DNA of 64,000 bases from Saccoglossus kowalevskii (Eukaryota > Hemichordata > Enteropneusta > Harrimaniidae), in the NCBI RefSeq assembly GCF_000003605.2, contig NW_003148769.1:467770-531769 (forward strand), in the 5' to 3' direction. Of this stretch, positions 34,104 to 47,571 are shown piece after piece (position 1 is the stretch's first letter; each line of letters begins with the position of its first letter). The position numbers and the translations under genes are program-made. The notes below the pieces were generated by a model. It worked only from the letters and a program-made list of their open reading frames with translations. It was not told where the DNA came from and did not search any database.

Positions 34104-34194
34104 TACAAGGGCAAATCCAAGGTTCGTTCAATCCATGCTGCTCTACATTTCACTCAATATAAACTACAACGAGCGTGTTGGCGTCGGTACTCCA
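34104..34194 (+). pseudogene. Histone H2A fragment 3
   Basis: The tail block YKGKSKVRSIHAALHFT is followed, after a deletion and frame change, by NINYNERVGVGTP, matching [13 protein letters not shown]. An intact octamer ATTTGCAT lies at 34008-34015, about 90 bases upstream, as in real H2A promoters. The fragment ends at an abrupt join to spacer repeat. Confidence 0.75.
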
Positions 34195-34369
34195 TTTGAA
34201 TTCCTAAGGATTTAATACGATAACATCACACCATAGAAAACAGGTTGCCAGAATAATGGAAAGGTATCAAAATACACATGCACAAACTTGTCTTCTCATG
34301 ATCGTAATTTGCCCAGACTATAACCTCTCTCTTATCTACATTATACATCAGTCAGGCAGGCAGAAAATG

Positions 34370-35200
34370 TATTGATTTACTTCAACCGAGGTTTCAGCTC
34401 ACCCGCAAGCTGATTTGCCTAGGCATTTCAATTATAATGATTCCCCAAAATAAGCAATACATTCACGTCGCCATTGAAAACTATTCAAATAAATTATTGT
34501 TTGGGACATTTATCAGTAATTTTCTACTCAAGATATGGAATGCGCATTTCATCCGTAAAGGGACGGGGGGGGGGGTAATCATTTGCAATGCCTATATTCA
34601 TAGTACAACAATAATTATCAACAGGAAAGAAACACTTCCATCTCATCATACACTTAATAATAAAAACTGAAATGCATTTATAAATATATATAAGGATGAC
34701 AAATAACAAATGCATAATAAAGTGGTCGCATATTTTGTTGGTTCAAAGCGTTTATCTACTGAACGGGTTCTGAGTGTCCACGTTGGGAGTGGCTATATCA
34801 ACCTCGTAATGATCCAGTACAAACATGTTGAACCGGTATAAAACGTGTGCCCAGAACCACATTGTACAATGTTGTAGTTAGTTACATGCACTTGTAGTAA
34901 GACTAATTAATGAATGTACGCTAACAATCATCGGATCTACTGACAGGCTGGAATCGTTTTACTTGTGTGCAAGGAAGTACAGAATCAATGTCGGAGTTAT
35001 ATATTTCTGCTGACGTATTGCAGTGCCATTTGACAAAACTGTTTATGACAACGTTTAGGAAAATATAGGATAGTATCATTCACAACATCACTCTTGAGTT
35101 TCGGTGGACGATTTACAGGCTGCATAATGTCATCCAGACCACGGAATTGTTTGATATGGAATATGGAATTTTAAACAACATTTATTGTAATTTCCATAAG
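34370..35200 (+). repeat. Duplicated block, copy 1 (partner about 43890-44700)
   Basis: Aligns closely with 43890-44700 at an offset of about 9.5 kb, including TTGATTTACTTCAACCGA, a G run and the TATA/E-box module. The ends of the match are gradual, so the original boundaries are uncertain. Confidence 0.7.
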
Positions 35201-37067
35201 TTGAATTCTCTGTTATTAGTAGGCATTCATAGTAAATTGCATAGCTGATACTGTTGTTTAAATTTGATTGTTTTTATTTGTATTACCGTGAATGGAGTAT
35301 GATGTGTATTGTTGTGTTAATATATTGATCAATCATCTCTTGTTCACTTGGAATCACATGGCCGTTCATGACGGTTTAGAAGAATGTCAACATCATTCAC
35401 AACTATACTGCTGGATATCAGTGGACGTTTTACTACCTGCATAATGTGATTCACAATGCAGCGGTTATTTTTGCGCATACGTTGTGGCATCCTCCTAATA
35501 ACCTAATATTACCAACATTTATTTTTATTCAAGTATTCAAAGGCAGCCTATAGCGGAATACAATACTAAATATATATACTGAATCATATATTAAACTTCT
35601 GTCTAAAACTTCTTGCCGATCCGAACTACACCAACGTTGATCTACGTATTTGTCGCGTTACACTTAAGTTGGCATGGCTAGTCAGGTGACAGGTCAAATT
35701 GACTGCAGTTTATCATTAACGTACTTTAAATAAGGCTTCTCTAGTACGTTCTTTTCATTACAAGGAGAACTGTATCTGTAGGAAGCTCCTTTAGTCTTCC
35801 CCTGACACACATACTTAGGTCACACGAGTCCAAATGCTGATACATTTTTGAAATTTTATATATGCAAAAATTATAAATTTACAATTGGCAAATTGTCAGG
35901 AAAGTGAGGCACTGTCATATACATTACGTTGTTAGCGTGGGAATAACAGGACCATAAATTCATATAAGTATTTTATCGAAAACGTTAATCACATAATTTG
36001 CTTTGAAATTTCAGCGATGGCAAATATCAAACTAAATATATTATCAATTCTTCTTTAATTAAACATTGTTGGCAGTATAAATAGGTAATATGTGACAAAA
36101 TAAGTGAAACTATAAATGCAAAATGTGAATTATTTTGTTGCTTATGAACTGTTTTTTCAAATAGTTGCATATTGTGAAGGTTCGGGCATTTGTCCACTAA
36201 ATGAAGTATGATTATCCACGTGGTAACTGGTTGTATCAACCTCCGGGCGATCCTGTACAGACATGTTCAACAGGTATTAAAACACGTGCACACCACCACT
36301 ATTTATCTCCGTCGTACATGAGTCAGACAGACAGAAAGTTTATGACGTAGTGGTATATTGCTAAAGTTAAATTAATACTTTAAGCGAGGTTTCAACTTTA
36401 TCCGCCAAATCATTTAGCTAGATTTCAATTAAAATGATTCCCCAACATAATGAATACATTTATGTCATCATTGGAAAAAAATGTCCGTGATTTTCTATTC
36501 AAGATATTAAATGCGCATGTGATCCGTAGACGATGCCATGTATGTGTGTCCATGTTGGTGAGGTCCTTATTCATTCGCAATGTCTACATTCATAATACTA
36601 AAGTATTTATAAAGAGCAGAACACACTTCTGTCTTATACACTTAAAAATAAAAAAAAACTAAGATGAAGTTTTACACATACATAGTGTGCTTATAAACTA
36701 TTTTTCAAAGGTATGACTATGAATAATAACAAATATATCGTATATTTTGTTGGTTCAAAGCATTTATCTACTAAATGGGGTCTGAATGTCCACGTGGGTT
36801 GTGGCTGTATGAACTTCGTGGTGATTCAGTATAAACATGTTGAACCTGTATAAAACACGTGCTCACGACCACAGTGTACAGCAATGTAGTTAGTTGCACG
36901 CACGTGTACCGGACTAACTGACCAGATGGGATCATTTTACTATTACGTGCAAGGAAGTACAAAATCGATGTCGGAATTATATTCACCTGTTGAAGTGTAT
37001 TTCTGTGCCAATTTGTTGAGCAATTGAATGCCGTACAGTTAGAATTACATGACTGTTTGTGACAAAG

Positions 37068-37790
37068 TTTTTTTTTTATTTCACAAAATAATAAAATACA
37101 AGACACACAGAAATAATGGAATAAAAACAAAAAAGACATATGTTCACAATAGCTGATCTAATAAACTTCAATATAATCTGAAAGACTTTGATTTTACATT
37201 GTATATCCTTATTTTGTACATATCTATTTTCTTTTGGTATGCTAAATAATTACAACAAATTATAAAAGATGGCTTTACATTATTGTACTTACAATTGAAT
37301 ATATTTTTTCATCAGCAGTAAAAGGTAATTTGAACAAAGAATGTAGACTGAATTTAAATTAGAGTCATGTACATTTGATGAAAAATTTACCGAAATATTA
37401 CAATTATTGTCAAGGGCCAATTCAAGATCGCGACGCACTGAGGAGTCATGGATACAATTATAAAACAAATGAAGCAGTGTTTCAGGAAAATTAGGATTTT
37501 GTAGCGATTTCGCGTGATTTGTAGTCAAGCTTGTCGTGCGTTCGCCAGCGCGCTCAGCTACGCGCTTTGAGACATTTGATCTACGATTGCGTAGTTCGTC
37601 AACCTGAATAATCTGAGAGTCGTGGGCTTTGCTGTGTGACGGCATTGTTTTGTTTAATTTTGTTACGTATTTAGTATATTGACATATTGTGTACAGTGTA
37701 TTTGTTGAAAGAGAATGGTGCAAAATGGAACGCAATGTAGCGTATAGCTGCGCACAGGATGGCGCAGGATGTTGTTGCAAAAATCAATTC
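37068..37790 (-). mobile_element. 5'-truncated LINE, 3' end with poly(A)
   Basis: On the minus strand an open frame includes FPETLLHLFYNC, a typical C-terminal LINE reverse-transcriptase zinc-knuckle phrase, then SVYILCSNYLLLLMKKYI near the end. It is followed by A-rich 3' UTR, AATAAA and a poly(A) run at 37068-37077. The join to host sequence is sharp at GACAAAG. The pre-insertion sequence survives at 25861-25890. The part from about 37520 to 37790 is less certain. The clade cannot be set from this short piece, but an L1-like or Tx1-like ending is plausible. Confidence 0.7.
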
Positions 37791-38009
37791 TTCGTCAGGC
37801 TGAAGCTGTTGAAATTAAGTTTATCAAAACTACCATGAAAGTAAAAAGGCGTCCATAATAAAACTTAATAGAATTCAATCACTGCTCTTGAACTCTTTCA
37901 GCTTGTATATTTGTGTTCATACATGCATTCAGCTCTACAAGTGTGACCTGGAAGTTTTCCATGATTGAGTGCCACAATTTCTGTTTTTAGATTTATTCGG
38001 TATAATAAT

Positions 38010-38032
38010 ACAAATGTACACCCCAACAGCGG
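38010..38032 (+). repeat. Inverted repeat flanking assembly gap, left arm
   Basis: ACAAATGTACACCCCAACAG and following bases up to the first N are mirrored exactly by the first bases after the gap (38675-38699). The unresolved 642 bases thus lie inside a palindrome or between terminal inverted repeats. Confidence 0.85.
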
Positions 38033-38674
38033 NNNNNNNNNNNNNNNNNNNNNNNNNNNNNNNNNNNNNNNNNNNNNNNNNNNNNNNNNNNNNNNNNNNN
38101 NNNNNNNNNNNNNNNNNNNNNNNNNNNNNNNNNNNNNNNNNNNNNNNNNNNNNNNNNNNNNNNNNNNNNNNNNNNNNNNNNNNNNNNNNNNNNNNNNNNN
38201 NNNNNNNNNNNNNNNNNNNNNNNNNNNNNNNNNNNNNNNNNNNNNNNNNNNNNNNNNNNNNNNNNNNNNNNNNNNNNNNNNNNNNNNNNNNNNNNNNNNN
38301 NNNNNNNNNNNNNNNNNNNNNNNNNNNNNNNNNNNNNNNNNNNNNNNNNNNNNNNNNNNNNNNNNNNNNNNNNNNNNNNNNNNNNNNNNNNNNNNNNNNN
38401 NNNNNNNNNNNNNNNNNNNNNNNNNNNNNNNNNNNNNNNNNNNNNNNNNNNNNNNNNNNNNNNNNNNNNNNNNNNNNNNNNNNNNNNNNNNNNNNNNNNN
38501 NNNNNNNNNNNNNNNNNNNNNNNNNNNNNNNNNNNNNNNNNNNNNNNNNNNNNNNNNNNNNNNNNNNNNNNNNNNNNNNNNNNNNNNNNNNNNNNNNNNN
38601 NNNNNNNNNNNNNNNNNNNNNNNNNNNNNNNNNNNNNNNNNNNNNNNNNNNNNNNNNNNNNNNNNNNNNNNNNN
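38033..38674. other. Assembly gap (642 N)
   Basis: Run of N. Open frames crossing it are artefacts. Its size may be an estimate. Confidence 0.99.
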
Positions 38675-38699
38675 ACCGCTGTTGGGGTGTACATTTGTA
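38675..38699 (-). repeat. Inverted repeat flanking assembly gap, right arm
   Basis: Reads ACCGCTGTTGGGGTGTACAT and a few more bases, the exact complement of the left arm. Sister-copy sequence around 26950 lacks this arm, suggesting an inserted DNA element occupies the gap. Confidence 0.85.
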
Positions 38700-38708
38700 T
38701 AGTGTTGC

Positions 38709-38844
38709 AAGGACAAGTGCAAGATTCGTTCAACCATGCTGCTCCACAGTTCACAGTGAGACAAGTGAACAGCTTCTTACTCAATATCAACTACACCGAG
38801 CGTGTTGGCGTCGGTACTCCAATACATTTGGCTGCAATAATCCG
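38709..38844 (+). pseudogene. Histone H2A fragment 4
   Basis: KDKCKIRST in one frame, then APQFTVRQVNSFLLNINYTE followed by RVGVGTPIHLAAII in another. It aligns with KSKTRS...[34 protein letters not shown]. One frame change is present and the homology ends before the alpha-2 helix, where a spacer module begins. The open frame continues for over 80 residues after the histone part, but that tail matches a spacer repeat, not histone. Confidence 0.8.
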
Positions 38845-41800
38845 TTGGATCGGGATGATGTATAATAAGGTTATTTCAAAAATACCGCAGGCAGTACTTG
38901 CTCACATCGACCTCTGTAACGCATCGGTCAATACTCCTGCTGTACTGTCTTTTAGTGCATATTACAATGTACATTTGTCACGTGTTTATCGTGCGTTCGT
39001 CCTTCGTTCCATAACCGGGAAGACACAGCTGTTTTTAATGGCTGTAAAAAGTTTCTCCTTACACACAAACACAACCAATTCACAACGATTTCGACACTGT
39101 TTTAAACGTCTCACGATAGTTGTCTACTAAAGAAGTATTATTGTCCTCATGATGAGTGGCTGTATCCACCTTGTTTTGATTCAGTGAAAAAAGCATGTTA
39201 AACAGGTATAAAAACACGTGAACAACACCGCGGATACATCATAGTATTACAAATAGTGTATTTAAACACTGAAAAAATGACAGTTATACAATAAAGAAGC
39301 TTTTTTCAATGTTTCCTAAAGCAGTTTGGCCTGGCTGCTGCACATGAGACTTATCTACGTAGAACAACACTCTGGCAGACAGAAAGTTTATGAGCTAGTG
39401 ACATATTGCTAAATAAAAATTGATGTACTTCAAGCGTGGTTTCAATTACAATGATTACCCAAAATAAGGAATACATTCATGTCACCACTGGAAAATACTA
39501 CTGAAGATGAAATATGCATGTGACCAGTGGACGATGTAAGTGTGTGTGTATCGGTGGGTAGTGCTAAGGTATAAACAGCAAAACACACTTCTGTCATAGT
39601 CAATGTGCCAAATTGAAATCTCATGCATCGATCAATGATACACTTCACGTTGTTGTCAATTTGCTGTGTCTTAAATTCTGACCGAATACAAACTAAAATG
39701 AAGTTATATTATACATGCAAATTGTGAATTAATTTGCCTTTCTCAACTGTTTCTTCAAAACTTGACTATGACAAATAACGAATGCATATTTGGTTGGTTC
39801 GTTGCATTTGTATACTGGACCGAGTCTGAATGTCCACGCGGGGAGTGGTTGTATGAACTTCGTGGTGATCCACTGCAAACATGTTGAATCTGTATAAAAC
39901 ACGTGCTCACGACCACAATATATAACAGTGTAGTTAGTTATACTGATGTGTAGTATGACTAACTCGTTAACATGCAGCGGAAGTACTAGGTTGAAACGTT
40001 TTACTATTATGTGCAAGAAAGTAAAGAATCAATGTCGGAATTATTTATTGCTGCTGGCAATTGCAATTTAATGTACACTTCGAATTACATGACAAAGTTT
40101 AGGAGAATATTAACATCATTCACAGCAGTGCTCCTGGATATCAGTTGACGTTTTTCAAGCTGCATAGTGTTATCAACAATGCGGATCTATTTATTTATGA
40201 AATTCATTTACATTTCAATGTGTTTTGCTCAATTTAAATGTTAATTGTGGATCTCCATGCATGAAATACCATTCATGCTATAACGACTTTTGATGTGAAT
40301 GAAATAAGACAATAGTAAATTGCATAGCTGAGTTATTGTTATTTAAATTTGATTGTTTTAATGTGTAATCAATTCTGTGGTATTGCACGGGGTATTTGAA
40401 TCTGATGGCGATCGTTTTTTTTTCAGCGAGAAACTTTCAAAAAAAATATTATAACAATTTCACTATTTTCTGAGAATCCTACATTAAGTGATTAGTTTGT
40501 GATGGTGTATAATAAAATTATTACGATGATACCGCAACATATTCATTCAGACAATACTTGGGCACATCAACCTCCATGACACGTCTGTCTATACACCCGC
40601 TGTACTGCCTTAGTGTATGTCCCCAGCATAATCAATACATTCATGTCACAAAGGAAAATATTAAAATTACTTCACTTTTGGAAAACAATTATCAGTGATT
40701 TTCTACTCAAGACATGCAATGCGCATGTGATCAATGGTCTTAATTTTTCAAAATGTCTACATTCAAATTATCAAAGTATTTATAAACACCGAAACACACT
40801 TGTCATGTGCCAATGTATCATTTGTCTTAATTTCAGAAATAAAAACTTACTTAAGTCAGGTATTACTATACGTCATGCATATTGTGAAGTATTTGTTGCT
40901 AATAAACTGTTTTACGTATAATAATGTTGTCGCATATTTTGTTAGTTCGTAGCATTTGTCTACTGAAAGAAATCTGAGTGACCACGTGGGAAGAGAGTTT
41001 TACAACCTCGTGCTGATCCAGCGTAAACAGGAACTGGTATGTTATTGAAATAATAAACAAAAATAAAAGTTTGACTCTCTATCAATAATACGTAATTGTC
41101 GTAAATGGCATAGCTATTTGAATATGATTGTTCTAAAACGAAGCTGTAATAATTGCTAATTTGCATAACAATTCACTCAGTAAGAAGTTTGCTAATGCTC
41201 ATAATTAAAATAGCTGTAACAGCTCCGAATTTAAATGTAATATCGTTTTGTTAAAAGTTATAAGTGCATAATATGGAGATCCCTTCATTTCTTTTTTTTC
41301 ACCATGTTTTTTTTTTAGTATTTACGTACATCCCTGCTAAATCTAAGTATTCGAAAGAGAGAATGTTTGCACCTGTTATCTATATTTTAAAATCGTTTTA
41401 TGAGTATGTTCCATTATACACAATTCTACAAAATTTTAACAGTCTATAGCCAAGAATGTTTGGATAATAAAAAGCTAAAAAAAAAAATCACGAAACTCAC
41501 GAACCTGCAGCTCTACCTTATTTTTTTATTCTGTCAGAAATGGAAACACAACAAATTAGAAAATCGATAAATGTATGATAAATGTATGAGACGTGACACA
41601 TTGACCCAGGCTGGTGTTAGCTTATTATCATATATATTTGTTTGTACTGAGTGATTCAGAATAGCTGCGTTCTATACCTGGTTATGAGATGCACAATGTT
41701 GACATCAAAAAAGTGGTGTGATGTTTACGTTAACTGGGTACCAGGGACTATCTAAATGCCTCACCCCGAGAAGTATTTGTTATTGTTTATAAATACTCTA

Positions 41801-41899
41801 GCACTTTGAATGTATGAATTAAATCCACAGTGTGTATCACTCTATGCAGTTTTATTTTTTGTACTCATCATAAATTTCTAGTTTTAGAAAATGGTCTAC

Positions 41900-42180
41900 C
41901 CGATGGCAAAAGATTCACGGGTCAAAGGTCATCTTGGTGTGGCGAGTCGTATTGACCTGTGACAGTTGCTGACCATTTCAACTGAATACTATCATGAAAT
42001 GTAGAGTTAAAACATAAATAATGTCAAGAATCGTAGTGAAAATGACAATTATGATTAGTATGGGGAGTATCGACTGATCCGTCGCGTCGGTCGATGGGAC
42101 CTAGTACTGTCTGAGTGAATACTTTACTGTAAAGTGGGTGAAAAGATTGAAAACGGCTACCATCTTGAAAATACCACGAA
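41900..42180 (-). repeat. Inverted copy of part of the 31.5-33.4 kb repeat unit
   Basis: Read on the minus strand, 42060-42120 resembles the GACGGATCGGTTGATAC segment of 31501/32901, and 41930-42000 resembles TTCAGTTGACATGGCCAG at 31870. The order is inverted relative to the direct copies, showing that at least one rearrangement flipped a block. Confidence 0.55.
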
Positions 42181-43889
42181 GTTTACAACTTGCATTTTTA
42201 ATTTGTTAGGATGCTGATACCATTTGTCATACAGCAAAATCGTATAGATTGATACAAATTAGTGCACATTCCAGAACTTTAAAAAAAAGCTCCTAGACGC
42301 TTTGACCTTTTGTTTTATAAAATTTTCTCAAATGATTGACAATGTGTTTATCTTCAAAACGCCGTCGGGCATTGATTTTGGGTGAACAGTGTTACAATAA
42401 TCGTACAGACAACTTGTTTTGGTGTTAATTTATGCATAGACTTGAAGTAGTACAATTTGAGCTGCTGCCCTGCAAAATTGACAACTGTAGACAGTTTTCA
42501 AGACAGTTTTCACTTTCTTCATAAACCTATTTTGACAGGAAAAAGAAGCATGGTTAAGAAGCTAATTTTTTTAAAATCACTTTTAACCAAAAAAGCCCAT
42601 TTTTATGCATATTTTTCAAACTACGTGTCCATGAAAAACATTTTTTAAAATTCATACAATAAGCTTTCTGAAAATATATATTTTTGTGGACAAGGGAGGT
42701 CATCTTGGTTTGCGAATTAACTAATTAAAATACCTGTCAGGTAAATTGCATCTTTACCTTAAGTGGAACTATACATGCATAAGTGAACCTATAAATGCAT
42801 AATGTTAATTATTTTGTTGCCTATAAACTTTTTTTTTCAAAAAGATGACTGACAAAAAACTAATGGTTTGAACATTAATGTATTTTTTTGTTGACTGTAT
42901 TCCATAAATATGACTGGATAATACAATAGTCATAATTTTAGGTGCTTGATGATATTTGTTTACTAAATAAAGTATCATTGTCTAGGTTGTAAGTGGCTGT
43001 ATCGACCTAGTGTACACAACCGTGGTTAGCTATACTTTACTTATACTCTGAAAATATAATGACAGTTTTTCGAAAAGAATTTTCATTATCAGTCTGGACG
43101 CTGTTTCCAATGTGTGTTAAACCACTTTGGCCAGACTGAACTCCAGACATATGGATGAACCTTTGATGAATAAATGAATCTGCCCCTAACGTTTGTTATA
43201 TTTGAAATCTTGACCTTTTAATCACGCCATTACCTCATACGTCGGTACATAAGTCAGACAGACATGACGTTTATGATATAGAGACATATTGCTAAAATTA
43301 AGTTTGTGTATTGTTTATTCAATCGCGGTTTCAAATCTACACACCAACTCATTTAGCTAGTGATTTCAATTAAAATGACTCCCATAACATAAGCAATACA
43401 TTCTTGTTTAATCCTTGCACGCAAGTTTAGAGCATTCGGCCCCGATAGTGAATCCTAGGGCTGAAGTGAAACTAATTACATGAAAAAAGTGAATTATTTT
43501 GTTGTTTTTAAACTCTTTTTTAAATAGTTGCTTATATTGAAGTTCGTATGATTGTCAACGTGGTAAGTGGTTGTACCAAACTGTGGGCGAACATGTGTTA
43601 AAACACGTGCACACCAGTGCTGTGCACATTAGTTTGACCAGGCTGCTGCTTATGAGGCTGTTTTCTGATCTGAACTTCATTTATACCGGAAAGCAAAAAT
43701 AGACCATTTGAACTCCTAAGGATTTAATTCGGTAACTTCATGTCAGAGAAAACAGGTTGTCAGATTAATGGGAATAATGGAAGGGTCTCAAAATACCCAT
43801 GCACAAATGGTTTTCTCATGATCGTAATTTGCCCAAACCATAACCTCTTTCTTATCTACGTTATACATCAGTCATACAGGCAGAAAGTT

Positions 43890-44700
43890 TATTGATTTAC
43901 TTCAACCGAAGTTTCAGCTCACCCGCAAGCTGACTTGGCTAGGCATTTCAATTATAATGATTCCACAACATAAGCAATACATTCACGTCACCATTGAAAA
44001 CTATTGAAATAAATTATTGTTTGGAACATTTATCAGTAATTTTCTACTCAAGATATGGAATGCGCATTTGAACCGTATGAGGGCGGGGGTTTCTAATCAT
44101 TTGCAATGTCAACATTCATATTACAAAATTAATTATCAACAGGAAAAAAACACACAATTTATACATATACATAAGAATGACTATGAGAAATAACAAATGC
44201 ATAATAAAGTGGTCGCATATTATGTTGGTTCAAAGCGTTTATCCACTAAACGGGGTCTGAGTGTCCACGTGTGGTGTGGCTGTATCATCCTCATGGTGAT
44301 CCAGTGCAAACATGTTGAACCGGTATAAAACACGTGCCCACGACCACAGTATACAACGGTATAGTTATATACATGCACGTGCAGTAAGACTAATTCATGA
44401 ATGTACGCTAACATGCACCGGATCTATTGACAGGGTGGAATCGTTTTACTATTGTGTGCAAGGAAGTACAGAATTAATGTCGGAATTACATATTACTGAT
44501 GACGTGTATTGTGTATTGCCAATTTAGATGACTGTTTATGCCAACGTTTAGGTAATAATAGAGTAGTATCATTCACAACATTATCGTGGCAATCTGTGGA
44601 CGATTTACAGGCTCCATAATGTGATCCAGACAGCGAATTTGTTTGATATGGAATATGGAATTTTAAACGACATTTATTATAATTTCAATATGTGGGTTTT
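43890..44700 (+). repeat. Duplicated block, copy 2 (partner 34370-35200)
   Basis: Matches 34370-35200, including TTGATATGGAATATGGAATT near 44643 and the TATA/E-box module near 44319. Confidence 0.7.
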
Positions 44701-45480
44701 GTTGTTGAACATTTCGCATTTGTCATGTCAATTTCAACGTTTCGCTATGCTGAAACTACCGTTCATGTTAAAGATTGATAAGTTCGATTCTCAGTTATTA
44801 TGGAATCGTAGTCAATTGCATAGCTGTGTTGCTATTATACCTTTTGTTTTTTTAATTTTATCAAATTATATGATTTTGCGGTATGACACAGGGTATCCAC
44901 CAGTTACCTCTTTCCATCACAAAGTAGCTCAAAAATAGCCAAATTGTTGGAGTAAAAATTAAGAAAAATTGACTCAAATCTGTTGGCTTCAAAATTAGGG
45001 TTCATTTCCAGAAATGTTGAAGAAAATAAGAAAAAGTGTAGAAAACACCAAAATCGTAGCATTTCATTTCATGATTGCATTCATTTGACATTTGACATGG
45101 CTACTAAGGTGGTTCATCAACTTGAAAGATAGGATCGCGAAACCCCTATTGACACCCATATTATAGTTTGTACGAGGCGTCACCTGCACATGCAGACATA
45201 GAGTCTCTTGCTTGGACTTTTTCAATAAGTGTAAAAATGACGAAAGCAGGATCACCACAAAAGCCGGGTAGACCGTGACACACTGGTGACGATTGTTACT
45301 GGCATTAGTGCGTGAGGCTCAATTAAATTGCACCAATCAGTGTCAAAATTAGAGATATTTTAATTTGGTAGTTGGCAATGACGCTTTAAACAACACGAAG
45401 TCTATAATCCTTCCCGTCATTTTCATTGGGCCACCCGGAACGACAAAACATTTAACGAACTTATGATGGAAGTCATCCAC

Positions 45481-45579
45481 CCGCCCAGGAAGATGCAGTT
45501 TCAGTGTGTGGACGACATCAATTGCGACGACTGCCTTTCTCTTTGCGTGCTCGATGTAAGCGATGGCGTCATACAAACG
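45481..45579 (-). pseudogene. Histone H4 fragment (C-terminal third)
   Basis: On the minus strand the frame reads RLYDAIAYIEHAKRKAVVAI then DVVHTLKLHLPGR, aligning with [32 protein letters not shown] of H4. The EHAKRK and DVV cores are intact. The normal ending TLYGFGG is lost; the frame runs on without homology to 45349. The N-terminal two thirds are missing. A CCAATCAG box lies at 45334-45341. Confidence 0.8.
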
Positions 45580-47571
45580 ATTATTGTGTCCCACTTCTAA
45601 AATAGGAAAAACAAAAATGAAGTTACTTTTTTTGGAACATTTGTCATCTTATCAACGTTGTGATGACTTCCATTAAATTTTAACACTTACCAAATGAAGA
45701 CCTTCACTATTTGTATTAATTTATATTATTTAATCGATTTAAGTCGAATTGAAGTTTGCATATATTAGAGTTAGTGAGGAGGAATGGTATGGTAAATTTA
45801 ATATTAAATTCAATTTAATTGTACCATGCCATCCCCTTTACTAGCCTTAAGCTTCGCAAGCATTTCTATGTTGAGTCACATGAAGTATAATGTTCTACTT
45901 TGTTGCATTTATATTTGATTAAACGTGAATGAAAATACAATTCTCTGTCGAATTGAGTTTAATTAATGTCCAATTAAATAGCAACACAAGTAATTGAATA
46001 AAACACACTACAAAAACGACAATTATCCGAATATCTTGTCTGCATATTAGAGAAGCTAAAAAATATCATTAAATAACATTATTTTATAAACTGTTTTCAA
46101 AAATTACTTTGACAAAAATAATGATTAATACAGTAGTCGCAAATTGTTGGTTCATGATATTTGTCTAATAATGAAGTATGATTGTCCACGTGGTAAGTGG
46201 CAATATCGACCTCGTAGTGGTCCAATGCAAACATCTTGAACAGATATAAAACTTGTGCACCCCATAGCAGTGTACATAACTGTAGCTACGCACATAGTAT
46301 TGTAAATAGTTTACTTACACGTTAAAATAATGTCAGTTTTTCGAACAGAATATTTGTCTGGACACTGTTTCGAATGTTCATTAAAACAGTTTGTCCAGGC
46401 TGCTTGGCGGGTCTGAACTCTAGACATATGGACAAAGCTAAAAATAACATAAACATTTTTGACGGGTAAATACAACTATCCCTAGTCTTTGTCAGAAGTC
46501 AGAAAACGTTAGATCACGCCATAACCTCTATCTTATTCACGTCTTGCAAAAATCAGACAGACAGGATGTTTATAAAATAGGAACATATAGCTCAATTGAA
46601 ATTCACGTAAGTTCATTGAATCGAGGTTTCAAATAATTCCCCAACATAATGAATACATTCATGTTTAACCCAAAAAATATCAAAATATCTTTTATAAATA
46701 GCAAAACACATCTATGCCTTGGTCACTGTGTCAAGTCTCTTGCGTCAATTTATCATACATTTGATTTGCTAATTTTGCTAATTTGATTTGTCTTGCTTTT
46801 TGAAAGTAAAGTTAAATATGCACTGTGAATTATTTTGTTGCTTAGAAACTGTTTTTCAAAAAAGATAACTATGACAATTAACAATTATATATAAGGCAGT
46901 TGTCGCATATTTTGTTGGTTCAAAGCGTTTATCTACTAAATGGAGTCTGAGTATCCATATTGGGGGTGGTTGTATCAATTTTCTGGTAGTTCAGTGCAGA
47001 CCTGTTTAACCGGTACAAAACAAATGCACATTAGTGGTATCTGCATCCTAGATACGTTTTTTTAAATAATAACAAATTTTCTCATTTTTGAGAATCTTAC
47101 ACTAAGCGGTTGGATCAGTATGATAAGGTTATTACAAAGATATCACAAAATATTCCCTCAGACTGTATTTGATCATATCGACCACTGTAACGTGCCGGTA
47201 CTGTACTGTATTAGTGCATAATTCTTGAAGTAACGGAATCTTAAAGTTCTGTGATAATTGAAGATAGAAATACTCTAGTTGTAGCAAAATGACCAGTACA
47301 ACATTATGCAACAAAGACATCAATTATATAATTTGTATTTCATTAGTTATTGCGAAAGTCGAATTTCTATGAAACATGCAAACACGTGTTTATTATTTAA
47401 CACACAATAAGTTAATTAGTCAAATTGCATAAATTTGAACCAGCAAACAATTTATTATTTTTACATCAACAATTGCGCTTAAGTTCCTTTTAATTTAGCA
47501 TTCATGGTGCCAAACATTCCATTATAAAATCATCATTCTAACTAAAATGTGCCTCAATGTCAAAAGATTTT

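Larger units (their letters stand above)
36150..40390 (+). repeat. Segmental duplication, copy 2 (partner 24970-28480)
   Basis: Second copy of the block at 24970-28480. It is longer because of the LINE fragment starting at 37068 and because it spans the N run 38033-38674. It holds H2A fragment 4. Confidence 0.8.

Noticed and set aside
37898-38865. Long open frames of 245-298 codons around 38 kb
   Set aside because: They run through the N gap and consist mostly of unknown residues; only the H2A fragment at 38709 is real signal.
41336-41449. Possible H2B fragment (frame with KERMFAPVIYILK resembling the H2B KESYAIYIYKVLK helix)
   Set aside because: Only a handful of matching residues in AT-rich DNA, no supporting second block, and no link to the H2A-side modules. 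It is below what I would call homology.
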